Assembly (NCBI GenBank): GCA_039030555.1
Contig: JBCCDY010000006.1
Coordinates: forward strand, 248,001 to 312,000
Reading direction: 5' to 3'
DNA length: 64,000 nt
DNA from: JBCCDY01 sp039030555
GTDB lineage: Bacteria > Bacteroidota > Bacteroidia > Cytophagales > Cyclobacteriaceae
Numbering within the stretch: the stretch's first letter is position 1; each line of letters opens with the position of its first letter. The notes under the pieces were generated by a model that saw nothing but the letters and a program-made list of their open reading frames with translations, ran no database searches and was not told the DNA's origin. This document shows positions 40,308 to 50,060 of the stretch, one piece after another. The position numbers and the translations under genes were made by a program.

Positions 40308-41198
40308 ATGTATTACAGCCAAAGCACAACAGTATTTCTCGATGGTCAATGGATCGCCGCGAGCGATGCAAATACCAGCCTGTACAGCCAGACCATGCAC
40401 TACGGAAACGGGGTTTTCGAGGGCATTCGAGCCTATCAGAATGCAAATGGATGCAACATCTTCAAAGCCAAAGAGCATTTTGACCGCCTCCATTATTCAG
40501 CGAAAAAAATGCACATAAATCTACCATACTCGGTGGAAGAACTTGTTCATATTTCTTATGAACTGCTGGATCGGAATGATCTGACTAATGCATACATACG
40601 CCCACTGGTTTATCCGGGGATGAATATGTCGCTGATGCCTACAAAAGAAACGCATGTGTTCATGGCAGCATGGCAGTGGGAGAAATATCTGGGGAGCAAA
40701 CCGTTGAAGGTTATGGTCTCATCTTACCAGAGACCAAACCCCAAATCATGTCATGTTGAAGCGAAAGTGGTTGGCCATTATACCAATTCCATTCTGGCTA
40801 CGACTGAAGCCAAAAACCTTGGCTACGACGAAGCACTGCTTCTGGATATGGATGGAAATGTAGCTGAAGGGTCGGGGGCAAATTTCTTTTTCGAGAAAGA
40901 CGGGATTCTATATACCCCTCCTGCAGGAAGCATTTTGCCGGGAATCACAAGGTCAACCATTATGGAACTGGCAAAGGATCTTGATATCACTGTTGTTGAA
41001 AAGAATTTTACCATTGACGAAGTGTACGGGGCTGACAATGCATTCTTTGCCGGGACAGCCACGGAAATTGCTTCCATAGAATCCATTAATGGCGAAACTT
41101 TTAAAGGCGGCTGGGAAGAATCTGCCGGTCACAACCTTTATCTTATGTACCGTCAGAAAGTACAGTACAACGAATATCAGGGCCTTACAATCGTTTAA
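40308..41198 (+). CDS. Branched-chain amino-acid aminotransferase
   Basis: The 296-residue IlvE transfers the amino group from glutamate to the 2-oxo acids of Val, Ile and Leu. It is a fold-type IV PLP enzyme: FEGIRAY near residue 38, the PLP Lys in the VEAKVVGHYTNSI region, the EGSGANFFFEKDG block, and the FFAGTATEIASI phosphate-binding segment. It is the first gene after the attenuator, with a weak AGGAAG before the start, and abuts ilvD without a gap. Confidence 0.94.
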   Translation: MYYSQSTTVFLDGQWIAASDANTSLYSQTMHYGNGVFEGIRAYQNANGCNIFKAKEHFDRLHYSAKKMHINLPYSVEELVHISYELLDRNDLTNAYIRPLVYPGMNMSLMPTKETHVFMAAWQWEKYLGSKPLKVMVSSYQRPNPKSCHVEAKVVGHYTNSILATTEAKNLGYDEALLLDMDGNVAEGSGANFFFEKDGILYTPPAGSILPGITRSTIMELAKDLDITVVEKNFTIDEVYGADNAFFAGTATEIASIESINGETFKGGWEESAGHNLYLMYRQKVQYNEYQGLTIV

Positions 41199-42878
41199 AT
41201 GAGCAAGCTTCGTAACAAATACAGCCGTCAGGTGACACAGGATCCTACCCAACCTGCAGCACAGGCCATGTTGCATGCAACAGGTTTGACCGAAGAGGAC
41301 CTTAAGAAGCCTCAGGTTGGCATAGTCAGTACAGGATTTGAAGGTAACCCCTGTAATATGCACCTGAATGATCTGGCAGGACTGGTCAAAGCAGGAATAA
41401 ATTCGGATGACCTTATAGGCCTCATTTTTCACACCATTGGTGTAAGTGATGGGATATCCATGGGCACGCCGGGTATGCGATATAGCCTTCCGTCACGCGA
41501 TTTGATTGCCGACTCCATTGAGACGGTGATGAATGCCCAATCCTATGATGGTCTGATAGCCGTAGTAGGATGCGACAAAAATATGCCCGGTGCCATGATG
41601 GCCATGGGAAGGTTGAACCGCCCTTCAATTTTAGTATATGGAGGCACTATTGCCCCCGGCTGTTATGCAGATAAAAAGCTCGATGTCGTTTCTGCCTTTG
41701 AAGCACTGGGCCAGAAAATAGCTGGTACCATTACCCAAGAAGATTTTAAAGGGGTTGTGATGAATGCATGCCCGGGTCCCGGAGCCTGCGGTGGTATGTA
41801 CACCGCAAATACCATGGCTTCAGCCATAGAGGCCATGGGGATGACGCTTCCATATGGATCATCGAATCCAGCTCAGAGTGATGAAAAAAGTATGGAATGC
41901 TCAAAACTGGGGGATGCCATGAGTCACCTCATCGATCGTGATTTAAAGCCCCGTGATATCGTCACAAAATCCTCGCTGGAAAATGCCATTCGACTGATCA
42001 CCGTACTGGGGGGATCGACAAATGCGGTATTACATCTTCTGGCCATAGCCAAGGCTTTTGAACTGGAACTTACCCTTGAGGACTTTAAAAGAATAAGTGC
42101 TGAAACGCCTTTTCTGGCTGATTTAAAACCAAGTGGAAAGTATGTGATGGAAGACCTTCATCTTGTAGGTGGCATACCCGGCGTTATGAAGATGATGCTT
42201 GATGAAGGCTTTTTGAATGGAGACTGTCTTTCGGTTACAGGAAAGTCCATCGCCGAAAATTTAGAAGCATTGGAAGGTTTACATGAAGCTCAGGATGTGA
42301 TCCACTCCATAGACAAACCCATAAATAGAACCGGGCACATAAGAATACTGAAAGGAAATCTTGCCCCGGAAGGATCTGTGGCAAAAATTACGGGTAAAGA
42401 AGGTGAGTTCTTCGAAGGTCCGGCACGTGTATTCGATAGTGAATTTGAAGCTAACGAAAAGCTAGCAGCTGGAGAAGTACAAGCGGGAGAGGTGATCGTG
42501 ATACGATATGAAGGCCCCAAAGGTGGTCCAGGAATGCCTGAAATGTTGAAGCCCACTGCCGCAATTATGGGCGCTGGTCTTGGAAAAGAAGTAGCCCTGA
42601 TTACAGACGGCAGGTTCTCGGGCGGTACACATGGATTTGTAGTGGGACACATATCACCTGAAGCACAGGAAGGAGGCCCACTGGCCCTGATTAAAGATGG
42701 TGACCTGATCAGGATTGATGCAAAAGCAAATACAATTGATGTGCTCATCTCCGTGGAAGAGATGAATACAAGAAAAAATGAGTGGGAGCCACGGCCACTA
42801 AAAAAGCAGAGTGGAGCACTTTATAAATATGCAAAATTCGTCTCATCGGCATCCGAAGGGTGTGTAACTGATCTGTAA
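41199..42878 (+). CDS. Dihydroxy-acid dehydratase
   Basis: The 559-residue IlvD dehydrates dihydroxyisovalerate and dihydroxymethylvalerate. It carries an Fe-S cluster: Cys residues in EGNPCNMHL, GCDKNMPGAMM and ACPGPGACGGMYTANTM are visible, with GGSTNAVLHL and the C-terminal GRFSGGTHGFVVGHI. Length standard. It follows ilvE with no intergenic base and is followed after 1 base by ilvB. Confidence 0.96.
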   Translation: MSKLRNKYSRQVTQDPTQPAAQAMLHATGLTEEDLKKPQVGIVSTGFEGNPCNMHLNDLAGLVKAGINSDDLIGLIFHTIGVSDGISMGTPGMRYSLPSRDLIADSIETVMNAQSYDGLIAVVGCDKNMPGAMMAMGRLNRPSILVYGGTIAPGCYADKKLDVVSAFEALGQKIAGTITQEDFKGVVMNACPGPGACGGMYTANTMASAIEAMGMTLPYGSSNPAQSDEKSMECSKLGDAMSHLIDRDLKPRDIVTKSSLENAIRLITVLGGSTNAVLHLLAIAKAFELELTLEDFKRISAETPFLADLKPSGKYVMEDLHLVGGIPGVMKMMLDEGFLNGDCLSVTGKSIAENLEALEGLHEAQDVIHSIDKPINRTGHIRILKGNLAPEGSVAKITGKEGEFFEGPARVFDSEFEANEKLAAGEVQAGEVIVIRYEGPKGGPGMPEMLKPTAAIMGAGLGKEVALITDGRFSGGTHGFVVGHISPEAQEGGPLALIKDGDLIRIDAKANTIDVLISVEEMNTRKNEWEPRPLKKQSGALYKYAKFVSSASEGCVTDL

Positions 42879-42879
42879 A

Positions 42880-44607
42880 ATGGAAGCATTAGCAATTTCA
42901 AAAAACATAGAAAAGCAACTTAAAACGCTAACAGGTGCTGAGGCGGTAATTCAATCCCTTATTGAAGAGGGAACAGAAATTCTTTTCGGTTATCCCGGTG
43001 GGGCAATTATGCCCATTTACGATGCTCTATACAAGCATCAGGATGAGTTGAAGCACGTTTTAACCAGACATGAGCAGGGTGCAATCCATGCAGCCCAGGG
43101 TTTTGCACGTGTTTCCGACAAACCGGGTGTGGTATTTGCCACTTCAGGCCCTGGGGCTACCAATCTTATTACCGGACTGGCAGACGCTAAAATTGATAGT
43201 ACTCCGCTCGTATGTATCACCGGACAGGTGCAGTCTTCACTTCTGGGTACAGATGCCTTTCAGGAAACCGACGTCATTAGTCTTTCAATGCCTGTAACCA
43301 AATGGAACTATCAGGTTACCAAAGCAGAAGAGATTCCGGCAGCCATTGCCAAGGCCTTTTACATTGCAAAATCAGGTCGTCCCGGCCCCGTATTGATCGA
43401 TATTACCAAAGATGCCCAGTTCGCTTCTTTGGAATACAGCTACCGAAAATGTGAGGGCTTCCGAAGCTACAATCCGAGTCCGGCAATAGACATCAACAAA
43501 ATTGAAGAAGCAGCAGAACTGATCAATAAGGCAAAAAAGCCGTACATTTTGTTTGGGCAGGGCGTGATTCTTTCCAAAGCTGAAAAAGAGTTTCGCTCAT
43601 TTGTGGAGAAAACAGGTATTCCGGCTGCCTGGACGCTACTTGGTCTTTCTGCCTTACCTACAGATCATCCACTGAACGTAGGAATGCTGGGCATGCATGG
43701 AAATTATGGACCAAACAAACTCACAAACGAATGTGATGTACTCATAGCTGTGGGAATGCGTTTCGATGATCGGGTGACTGGAAACCTTTCACGTTACGCC
43801 AGGCAGGCTAAAGTGATCCACCTGGAAATAGATCCTGCCGAGATCAATAAAAACGTTCATGCAGATGTCCCTGTACTTGGAGATGCCAGAAAATCGCTGA
43901 GTTTATTAATGGAATACTGTCACGCCAACGAGCATACAGAATGGCTGGAGCGGTTCGAAACACTTAACAGGCTTGAATACAACAAAGTAATACAGGATGA
44001 ACTGCACCCGGAGCAGGAAGGTCTTACTATGGGTGAAGTAATCAGAAGAGTAAATGAACTAACCGATGGAGATGCCATAGTGGTTACCGATGTGGGGCAG
44101 CATCAGATGGTTGCCTGCCGTTATGCACGGTTCAAGCAGCCAAAAAGCAATATTACTTCTGGTGGTCTGGGTACAATGGGGTTTTGCCTACCTGCTGCCT
44201 TGGGGGCCAAACTTGGTGCGCCCGAGCGTGAGGTAGTAGGCATTATTGGCGACGGTGGGTTTCAAATGACTTTACAGGAATTGGGAACTGTATTTCAAAC
44301 ACAGGCAGCAGTGAAGATTATTATTCTGAACAATCAATTTCTGGGGATGGTACGTCAATGGCAGCAACTGTTTTTCGATAAACGTTACTCATCTACCGAG
44401 CTGGTGAACCCCGATTTTGTATCCATAACAAAAGGTTTTGGTATAGAAGCCTCAAGCGTATCCGAAAGGGAAAATCTGGATGGGGCTTTGAAGGCCATGT
44501 TTGATCATAATGGCCCTTATCTACTGGAAGTAAATGTGGAAAAGGAATGCAATGTATTTCCTATGGTACCGAGTGGTGCATCAGTAGATGAAATTCGATT
44601 AGAATAA
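42880..44607 (+). CDS. Acetolactate synthase large subunit
   Basis: The 575-residue IlvB makes acetolactate or acetohydroxybutyrate from pyruvate using TPP. The catalytic Glu is in LTRHEQGAIHAAQGFAR, the FAD/substrate region in LGMHGNYGPN, and the TPP/Mg motif in IGDGGFQMTLQELGT with NNQFLGMVRQWQ. Standard length. The next gene encodes its regulatory subunit, 5 bases on. Confidence 0.96.
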   Translation: MEALAISKNIEKQLKTLTGAEAVIQSLIEEGTEILFGYPGGAIMPIYDALYKHQDELKHVLTRHEQGAIHAAQGFARVSDKPGVVFATSGPGATNLITGLADAKIDSTPLVCITGQVQSSLLGTDAFQETDVISLSMPVTKWNYQVTKAEEIPAAIAKAFYIAKSGRPGPVLIDITKDAQFASLEYSYRKCEGFRSYNPSPAIDINKIEEAAELINKAKKPYILFGQGVILSKAEKEFRSFVEKTGIPAAWTLLGLSALPTDHPLNVGMLGMHGNYGPNKLTNECDVLIAVGMRFDDRVTGNLSRYARQAKVIHLEIDPAEINKNVHADVPVLGDARKSLSLLMEYCHANEHTEWLERFETLNRLEYNKVIQDELHPEQEGLTMGEVIRRVNELTDGDAIVVTDVGQHQMVACRYARFKQPKSNITSGGLGTMGFCLPAALGAKLGAPEREVVGIIGDGGFQMTLQELGTVFQTQAAVKIIILNNQFLGMVRQWQQLFFDKRYSSTELVNPDFVSITKGFGIEASSVSERENLDGALKAMFDHNGPYLLEVNVEKECNVFPMVPSGASVDEIRLE

Positions 44608-44612
44608 AGGCC

Positions 44613-45164
44613 ATGAAAAAAATATACACCATAGTAATATTTACAGAAAACAAAATTGGTTTACTGAACAGGGTAACTTCATTGTTTACCCAACGGCATA
44701 TCAATATTGAAAGCCTGACAACCTCCGAATCAGAGTATGAAGGAATTCACAGGTTTACGGTTGTGATTGAAGAAGAAAAAGAACGTACGCTTAAAATTGT
44801 AAGGCAAATAGAAAAGCAGGTTGAGGTTTTAAAAGCATTCTGTTTCGCAGATGATGAAGTTGTATCGAGCGAAATAGCACTGTATAAGATAAAAGTTGAT
44901 GAATCAACGGATCGCGAAGCTTTACAGTCTGTCATTAGCCAGCATCAGGCACATTTCAAGGAACAAATAGAAGACTTTATCATCATAGAAAAAACAGGCC
45001 TGAAACTGGAAACACATAAGCTGTTCAAGGCACTCCAGCCTTATGGCATTCAGGGTTTTGTACGATCAGGCAGGGTAGCTCTGAGTAAAACGATCAGTAC
45101 CTTCTCAAAACACCTAAAAGATCTGGAAGAACATTCCAAAGAAATCATATCCGTCAACCAGTAG
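44613..45164 (+). CDS. Acetolactate synthase small (regulatory) subunit
   Basis: The 183-residue IlvN has an N-terminal ACT domain (about residues 3-75: YTIVIFTENKIGLLNRVTSLF, then RHINIESLTTSESE) that binds valine for feedback in known homologues, and a C-terminal ALS_ss_C domain which activates the large subunit. Somewhat longer than the ~160 residues usual elsewhere, with an extended C-terminal tail. It follows ilvB. Confidence 0.94.
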   Translation: MKKIYTIVIFTENKIGLLNRVTSLFTQRHINIESLTTSESEYEGIHRFTVVIEEEKERTLKIVRQIEKQVEVLKAFCFADDEVVSSEIALYKIKVDESTDREALQSVISQHQAHFKEQIEDFIIIEKTGLKLETHKLFKALQPYGIQGFVRSGRVALSKTISTFSKHLKDLEEHSKEIISVNQ

Positions 45165-45213
45165 TTGGCAGTCAAACTAAAACTGATTAAGAATTATAAA
45201 TCCAAGATAAAAA

Positions 45214-46266
45214 ATGGCAAAGATCAATTTTGGCGGTACTACCGAGGAGGTGGTTACCAGAGAAGAATTTTCACTTGAAAAAGCCCGGGAGGTTCTCAAA
45301 GACGAAACAATAGCCGTACTGGGCTATGGTGTACAGGGGCCGGGACAGGCCTTAAATCTGAAAGACAATGGCTTCAACGTTATCGTAGGTCAAAGGAAAG
45401 ATTCCAAAACATGGGAAAAAGCTGTCGCTGATGGATGGGTACCGGGAGAAACCCTCTTCGAACTGGAAGAAGCCTGTGTAAAAGGTTCAATTCTTCAGTT
45501 TTTACTTTCCGATGCGGGTCAAATTGCCCTTTGGCCAACGGTGAAGAAACACCTTACATCCGGTAAAGCTTTGTATTTCTCTCACGGCTTTGGAATTACT
45601 TACAAAGATCGGACAGGAATCATTCCTCCTGATGATGTGGACGTAATACTGGTCGCCCCCAAAGGTTCAGGAACTTCCCTTAGAAGAATGTTTCTGGAAG
45701 GAAGGGGTTTGAATTCTAGCTATGCAATTTTTCAGGATGCAACCGGAAAAGCAAAGGAAAGGGTTACAGCTCTCGGAATTGGAGTGGGATCGGGATACCT
45801 GTTTGAAACTACTTTCAAGCGTGAAGTATATAGTGACCTGACCGGTGAACGAGGCACTCTCATGGGAGCCATACAGGGTATTTTTGCTGCTCAGTATGAA
45901 GTTTTACGTGCTAATGGTCACTCGCCTTCCGAAGCATTTAATGAAACTGTTGAGGAGTTGACCCAGTCTCTCATGCCCCTTGTTGCCGAGAATGGAATGG
46001 ACTGGATGTATGCCAACTGTTCGACTACCGCCCAGCGTGGCGCGCTGGACTGGTGGAAAAAATTTAAAGATGCGAGCAAGCCTGTATTCGAAGAGTTATA
46101 CACCGAGGTAGCAGCAGGAAATGAAGCTCAGCGGTCCATCAATTCCAATAGTAAGGAGGATTATCGTGTGAAGCTTGAAGAAGAATTAGCGGAATTACGA
46201 AATTCTGAAATGTGGCAGGCAGGTAGTGAAGTAAGAAAACTGAGACCGGAGGCTAATTTGTATTAA
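45214..46266 (+). CDS. Ketol-acid reductoisomerase
   Basis: The 350-residue IlvC isomerises and reduces acetolactate with NAD(P)H. The Rossmann loop VLGYGVQGPGQALNLKDNG and the Arg/Ser-type loop GQRKDSKTWEKA (NADPH preference likely) are clear, as is the C-terminal knotted domain with the metal acidic residues in SDLTGERGTLMGAIQG and ETVEELTQSL. This form of the sequence (GPGQ rather than GSQG-type) is the one usual in Bacteroidota. Flanked by 49- and 47-base gaps. Confidence 0.94.
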   Translation: MAKINFGGTTEEVVTREEFSLEKAREVLKDETIAVLGYGVQGPGQALNLKDNGFNVIVGQRKDSKTWEKAVADGWVPGETLFELEEACVKGSILQFLLSDAGQIALWPTVKKHLTSGKALYFSHGFGITYKDRTGIIPPDDVDVILVAPKGSGTSLRRMFLEGRGLNSSYAIFQDATGKAKERVTALGIGVGSGYLFETTFKREVYSDLTGERGTLMGAIQGIFAAQYEVLRANGHSPSEAFNETVEELTQSLMPLVAENGMDWMYANCSTTAQRGALDWWKKFKDASKPVFEELYTEVAAGNEAQRSINSNSKEDYRVKLEEELAELRNSEMWQAGSEVRKLRPEANLY

Positions 46267-46313
46267 GTAGTTAGTAATGAGTCTGGAGTTCCCAGTTAAT
46301 CAAGACTAAAGTC

Positions 46314-47573
46314 ATGGAGACAGTCACCACTAAAATATCGGTTGATAATATTCTGGCAGCCGCAGAGAGTTTAGAGGACGTGGTTATCAGGACTCCGCTA
46401 TTGCCAAACCCAATCCTTTCCGAACGATTTGGCGCTCATATTCAGTTAAAGCGGGAAGATTTACAGGTCGTGCGTTCCTATAAAATTCGTGGTGCATTTC
46501 ATAAGATCAATAGCCTCTCAGAGGACCTTCTGAAAAATGGCGTCGTATGTGCCAGTGCAGGAAACCATGCCCAGGGTGTAGCGTTAGCCTGTTTCAGGAA
46601 AAAAATCCAGGGTACCATATACATGCCCTCGCCGACACCCAGTCAAAAAGTGAATCAGGTGAAAATGTTCGGGAAGGATTTTGTAAACGTTGTTCTCACC
46701 GGAGACACATTCGACGATGCTTTTGAAGAAGCAAAATTATTTTCTGAACGGAATAAAGCCGCTTTTATCGCTCCATTTGATGATATTAAAATAATCGAAG
46801 GACAGGCTACGGTTGGTAAGGAAATACTGGAAGACAGTCCTGAATTTATCGATTATCTAATTCTTCCCATAGGTGGAGGTGGCCTGGCTGCGGGTGTTTC
46901 AAGTTACTTTAGCGTATTATCCCCAAAAACAAAAATAATAGGTGTGGAACCTGCCGGAGCACCGGCCATGAAAGCATCACTGGAACGTGGGGAAGTCGTT
47001 ACGCTTGATAAAATCGACAAGTTCGTAGATGGAGCCGCTGTAAAACGTGCAGGCGAGCTAACATTCGAGATCTGTCGGGATAATCTTGAAAAAGTTATCG
47101 CAGTTTCTGAAGGTCAGGTTTGTAGTGAAATCCTGAGCCTTTATAATGAACAGGCCATTGTGGTAGAACCTGCAGGCGCCCTTTCCCTTGCAGGACTAAA
47201 CGAACTGAAAGGTGAAATTGCAGGCAAAAATGTTGTATGTGTGGTTAGTGGCAGCAATAATGACATCACTCGTACGGCAGAAATAAAAGAGCGTTCACTG
47301 CTTCATGAAGGATTGAAACATTATTTCATCATTAACTTCCCCCAGAGGGCAGGAGCACTTCGCGAATTTCTAATTGATGTGCTGGGACCAAATGATGACA
47401 TCGCCCATTTCGAATATTCCAAGAAAAACAGTCGGGAACGGGGGCCAGCCCTGATCGGAATAGAACTTCAGGATAAATACGATTTACCAGGATTAATGGA
47501 TCGCATGCAACATCATAAATTCAGGTATGAATATGTAAACGATCAACCAGATCTTTTTCATTATCTGATTTAA
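46314..47573 (+). CDS. Threonine dehydratase (biosynthetic)
   Basis: The 419-residue IlvA deaminates threonine to 2-oxobutyrate for isoleucine. PLP-binding Lys is in VRSYKIRGAFHKI, the phosphate-binding loop is GGGGLAAG, and CASAGNHAQGVALAC is the SAGN signature. The C-terminal region from about residue 335 (HYFIINFPQRAGALREFLIDVLG) is a single ACT-like domain, probably the isoleucine feedback site. Last gene of the block; no terminator is obvious after it. Confidence 0.94.
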   Translation: METVTTKISVDNILAAAESLEDVVIRTPLLPNPILSERFGAHIQLKREDLQVVRSYKIRGAFHKINSLSEDLLKNGVVCASAGNHAQGVALACFRKKIQGTIYMPSPTPSQKVNQVKMFGKDFVNVVLTGDTFDDAFEEAKLFSERNKAAFIAPFDDIKIIEGQATVGKEILEDSPEFIDYLILPIGGGGLAAGVSSYFSVLSPKTKIIGVEPAGAPAMKASLERGEVVTLDKIDKFVDGAAVKRAGELTFEICRDNLEKVIAVSEGQVCSEILSLYNEQAIVVEPAGALSLAGLNELKGEIAGKNVVCVVSGSNNDITRTAEIKERSLLHEGLKHYFIINFPQRAGALREFLIDVLGPNDDIAHFEYSKKNSRERGPALIGIELQDKYDLPGLMDRMQHHKFRYEYVNDQPDLFHYLI

Positions 47574-47718
47574 GATTTACTATAGTCCATTATCTCTAAT
47601 CCACTTTTTAGGGTTCATATTGAAAGTCCATTCACGACAGCAGAAAACCCGTACGCGACAAAACTTACCTAGAGGCGATAAAATGGGTATTAATCTCCGT
47701 TCATTTCTAAAAAAAGTC

Positions 47719-48225
47719 ATGAATAGAAAACTGTTCCTTAAAAAAACAGCTAGTGTATTAGCACTCTCTGGCATTACCCCTTCAGGGATATTTGCTTTAT
47801 CTCCATTGCAAAACGAACCTCCTCCTTTCGATAAAAAACTAGTGAAAGAATTCGTAGTTGCCGGTCACCGAGATATGAACAAATTGCAAGAAATGCTTGA
47901 AGAGCACCCAAACCTTATCTACTGCAGTTATGATTGGGGAAATGGAGATTTCGAAGAAGCTATTGAGGGAGCAGGCCATCTTGGGAATAGGGAAATTGCA
48001 AACTACCTAATCGAAAAAGGCGCTAGGGTCAACTTATTTGTCATGGCTATGTTGGGAAAAACCAGTCAAGTGACTTCAGCTCTGGAAGCTTTCCCTCATT
48101 TAATAAACTCACTCGGTCCACATGGATTTACACTTTTGCATCATGCCAAAGCTGGAGATGCCAAGGAACTGGAAGACTATCTTACAGAAAAAGGCCTCAC
48201 CAAGACACATATAAAAATTAAGTAG
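47719..48225 (+). CDS. Ankyrin-repeat protein, exported
   Basis: I start at the ATG giving MNRKLFLKKTASVLALSGITPSG, because it yields a signal-like N-terminus; an upstream ATG adds 33 unlikely residues. The 168-residue product then has ankyrin-like units (EFVVAGHRDMNKLQEMLEEHPNLI, EEAIEGAGHLGNREIANYLIEKGARVN, FTLLHHAKAGDAKELEDYL). It has three to four repeats and no other domain. Function unknown; ankyrin proteins of this size occur widely in Bacteroidota. Confidence 0.75.
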   Translation: MNRKLFLKKTASVLALSGITPSGIFALSPLQNEPPPFDKKLVKEFVVAGHRDMNKLQEMLEEHPNLIYCSYDWGNGDFEEAIEGAGHLGNREIANYLIEKGARVNLFVMAMLGKTSQVTSALEAFPHLINSLGPHGFTLLHHAKAGDAKELEDYLTEKGLTKTHIKIK

Positions 48226-48264
48226 ACGTATGATGGAATCCTTTTGATGTAGTTAATTGTGATC

Positions 48265-49017
48265 ATGTTTCAATTCTTCAAGCTTCAAAAGGAAGAGAAA
48301 AAGTTTTTCTACGTAGTAATCCTGTTTCTTACAATTGTCTTTATCATATCGCTCATTCAAAACGTAATTCGATATGGTGAACATGAAACATATAGTGTAT
48401 GGAATACTGTACTCTACATTAGTATTTCCCTTATGCTGTTTCTTCCCTTCGTTCCCATTTCCATTAATTTGAATAAGGATGCTTTCAACAAATTCAAGGA
48501 TTTTTATTGGCCCGTATCCATCATTTTGATCGTGATGACCGTAGGTATCTTTTATCTCTTCTCCAGTATACTTTTACATTCTGTCGGTTACTTTGATAAC
48601 TACACGGATTCACAATATATGAGACAGTATTTTGGAAAAGATGTCCTCTATCACTTGTTAGTTTTATCAGCCACATCCATTTATGTTTTCAATAAATCCA
48701 AAAAAAATGATATAAAATTGATAAAGTGTAGCCTTGGAAGAAAAGAGGTGGATTTGAGGTCTGATCTTATTAGTTGGATTGAAGTCGATGATCATTATTT
48801 GAACTTTCATACAAATGATCAGACTTATATCAAAAGGGCAACCATTGGCTCCATCGCCAAAGAATTAGAACCTGGTTTTATCCGTATCCATAGAAAATAC
48901 CTGGTGAATCGGGAAGAAATAGCTTCGAAAGAAAAGAGAAATCGTGAAGAGTATGTGGTATTGAATTCCGGGGAGAAGTTAAAAATAGGAAGGTCTTATA
49001 GCCCTTTAAATTGGTAG
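48265..49017 (+). CDS. Membrane-bound LytTR transcriptional regulator
   Basis: The roughly 250-residue protein has four membrane helices in its first ~145 residues (FYVVILFLTIVFIISLI, VLYISISLMLFLPFVPI, PVSIILIVMTVGIFYLF, VLYHLLVLSATSIYVF) and a C-terminal LytTR DNA-binding domain (LISWIEVDDHYLNFHT, FIRIHRKYLVNREEI). There is no receiver domain, so it is a one-component membrane regulator. A GTG two codons upstream is an alternative start. The next gene encodes a PhnD-like binding protein. Confidence 0.85.
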   Translation: MFQFFKLQKEEKKFFYVVILFLTIVFIISLIQNVIRYGEHETYSVWNTVLYISISLMLFLPFVPISINLNKDAFNKFKDFYWPVSIILIVMTVGIFYLFSSILLHSVGYFDNYTDSQYMRQYFGKDVLYHLLVLSATSIYVFNKSKKNDIKLIKCSLGRKEVDLRSDLISWIEVDDHYLNFHTNDQTYIKRATIGSIAKELEPGFIRIHRKYLVNREEIASKEKRNREEYVVLNSGEKLKIGRSYSPLNW

Positions 49018-49098
49018 ATATAAAATCATATTTTATACGCTAAAGGTTAGAAACCTACTTAAAATCTGATCTTAATCTCACTGCTACAGTTTTAGCAA

Positions 49099-49121
49099 AA
49101 TCTACGAGTATTTAGTAGATT
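49099..49121. promoter_or_regulatory. Inverted repeat before the PhnD-like gene
   Basis: AATCTAC (49099-49105) and GTAGATT (49115-49121) form a 7-bp inverted repeat 24 bases upstream of the PhnD-like start codon. LytTR regulators bind repeated short elements, so this might be a site for the neighbouring regulator; unproven. Confidence 0.3.
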
Positions 49122-49144
49122 AATATTAAAATCAACCTCCAACC

Positions 49145-50053
49145 ATGCTAAACCTAAGAATAATTGCAGCTTGTCTTGTCCTGCTCATCGGTACAACAAC
49201 AAATGCCCAGCAAGTAGACACTGTTAACTTTTCTGCGGCACACTATTTTTCTTTTGAAAAAATTAAAAGCGTTTGTGACTATCTAACAGCTAATACAAGT
49301 GCATATTTCAAAGCTGTTCCTTACGATGACTTTAAACATCTGGAAGAAGGTTTTAAAAATGATAAATTCGGAGTCGCCTTCGTCAGTCCTTTGGACTATG
49401 TGTTGTTAAAAGATCATAACCCGGAGTTAAATGCATTAGTGGCCTTAGGTAGTGAGGGTGAAAAAAAAGATAGCTTTCAAAGTTGTGTAATCACTTTTCC
49501 GGGCAGTAAAATTAAGAAAGTGGGTAAGCATATTGAAGACTTTAAAACACATAAAATTACTTTTGTCCAACCCCATTCCACAGCAGGCCATCTGATACCA
49601 AGGGTATATTTTGCCAGTTTTGGCGTTGAACCTATTGAAGACTACTTTGAAGAAGTGGAGTTTGCAGGCTCTCATCGTAATGTTATACTTTCTGTTGCCA
49701 ATCGTATCGCAGAAATAGGAGCATGTTCTTATCCTGAGATTGAATATGCCATAGAGGCTGGCTTAATCGATAAAAATGATATTGAAATAATCTGGAAATC
49801 CAATCCGATACCAGATAGCCCAATGGTTGTAAGAACCTCATTAGATCTTAATCTGATCAATGAAATTCGGCTGGCTATGCAAAAAATACACCTTGAGCCG
49901 GAGTTATGGGATCACATCAAGCACAGTTGGGGAGCCACAAAGCCGGAACACTTTATTGAAACCACAGATGAAACCTATAATTCCGTTAGAAGGATACTCG
50001 TAGGCTTAGGCAATTTTGAAAAAGTGCTTGGGAAGTATATGGGAAGGTTTTAA
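49145..50053 (+). CDS. PhnD-like periplasmic binding protein
   Basis: The 302-residue protein starts with a signal peptide (ending TTNAQ) and has the phosphonate/phosphite-type PhnD binding-protein fold: VAFVSPLDYVLLKDH, then KITFVQPHSTAGHLIPRVYF and IAEIGACSYPEIEYAI, the periplasmic type II pattern. No ABC permease or ATPase gene is nearby, so it may act as a sensor or scavenging protein, or serve a distant transporter. It follows a membrane LytTR regulator. Confidence 0.82.
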   Translation: MLNLRIIAACLVLLIGTTTNAQQVDTVNFSAAHYFSFEKIKSVCDYLTANTSAYFKAVPYDDFKHLEEGFKNDKFGVAFVSPLDYVLLKDHNPELNALVALGSEGEKKDSFQSCVITFPGSKIKKVGKHIEDFKTHKITFVQPHSTAGHLIPRVYFASFGVEPIEDYFEEVEFAGSHRNVILSVANRIAEIGACSYPEIEYAIEAGLIDKNDIEIIWKSNPIPDSPMVVRTSLDLNLINEIRLAMQKIHLEPELWDHIKHSWGATKPEHFIETTDETYNSVRRILVGLGNFEKVLGKYMGRF

Positions 50054-50060
50054 ATGTAAA

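Noticed and set aside
35868..42748. Several long minus-strand ORFs opposite the leu/ilv genes
   Set aside because: They mirror well-recognised genes on the plus strand and have no family features; the higher G+C of this block makes long antisense frames likely.
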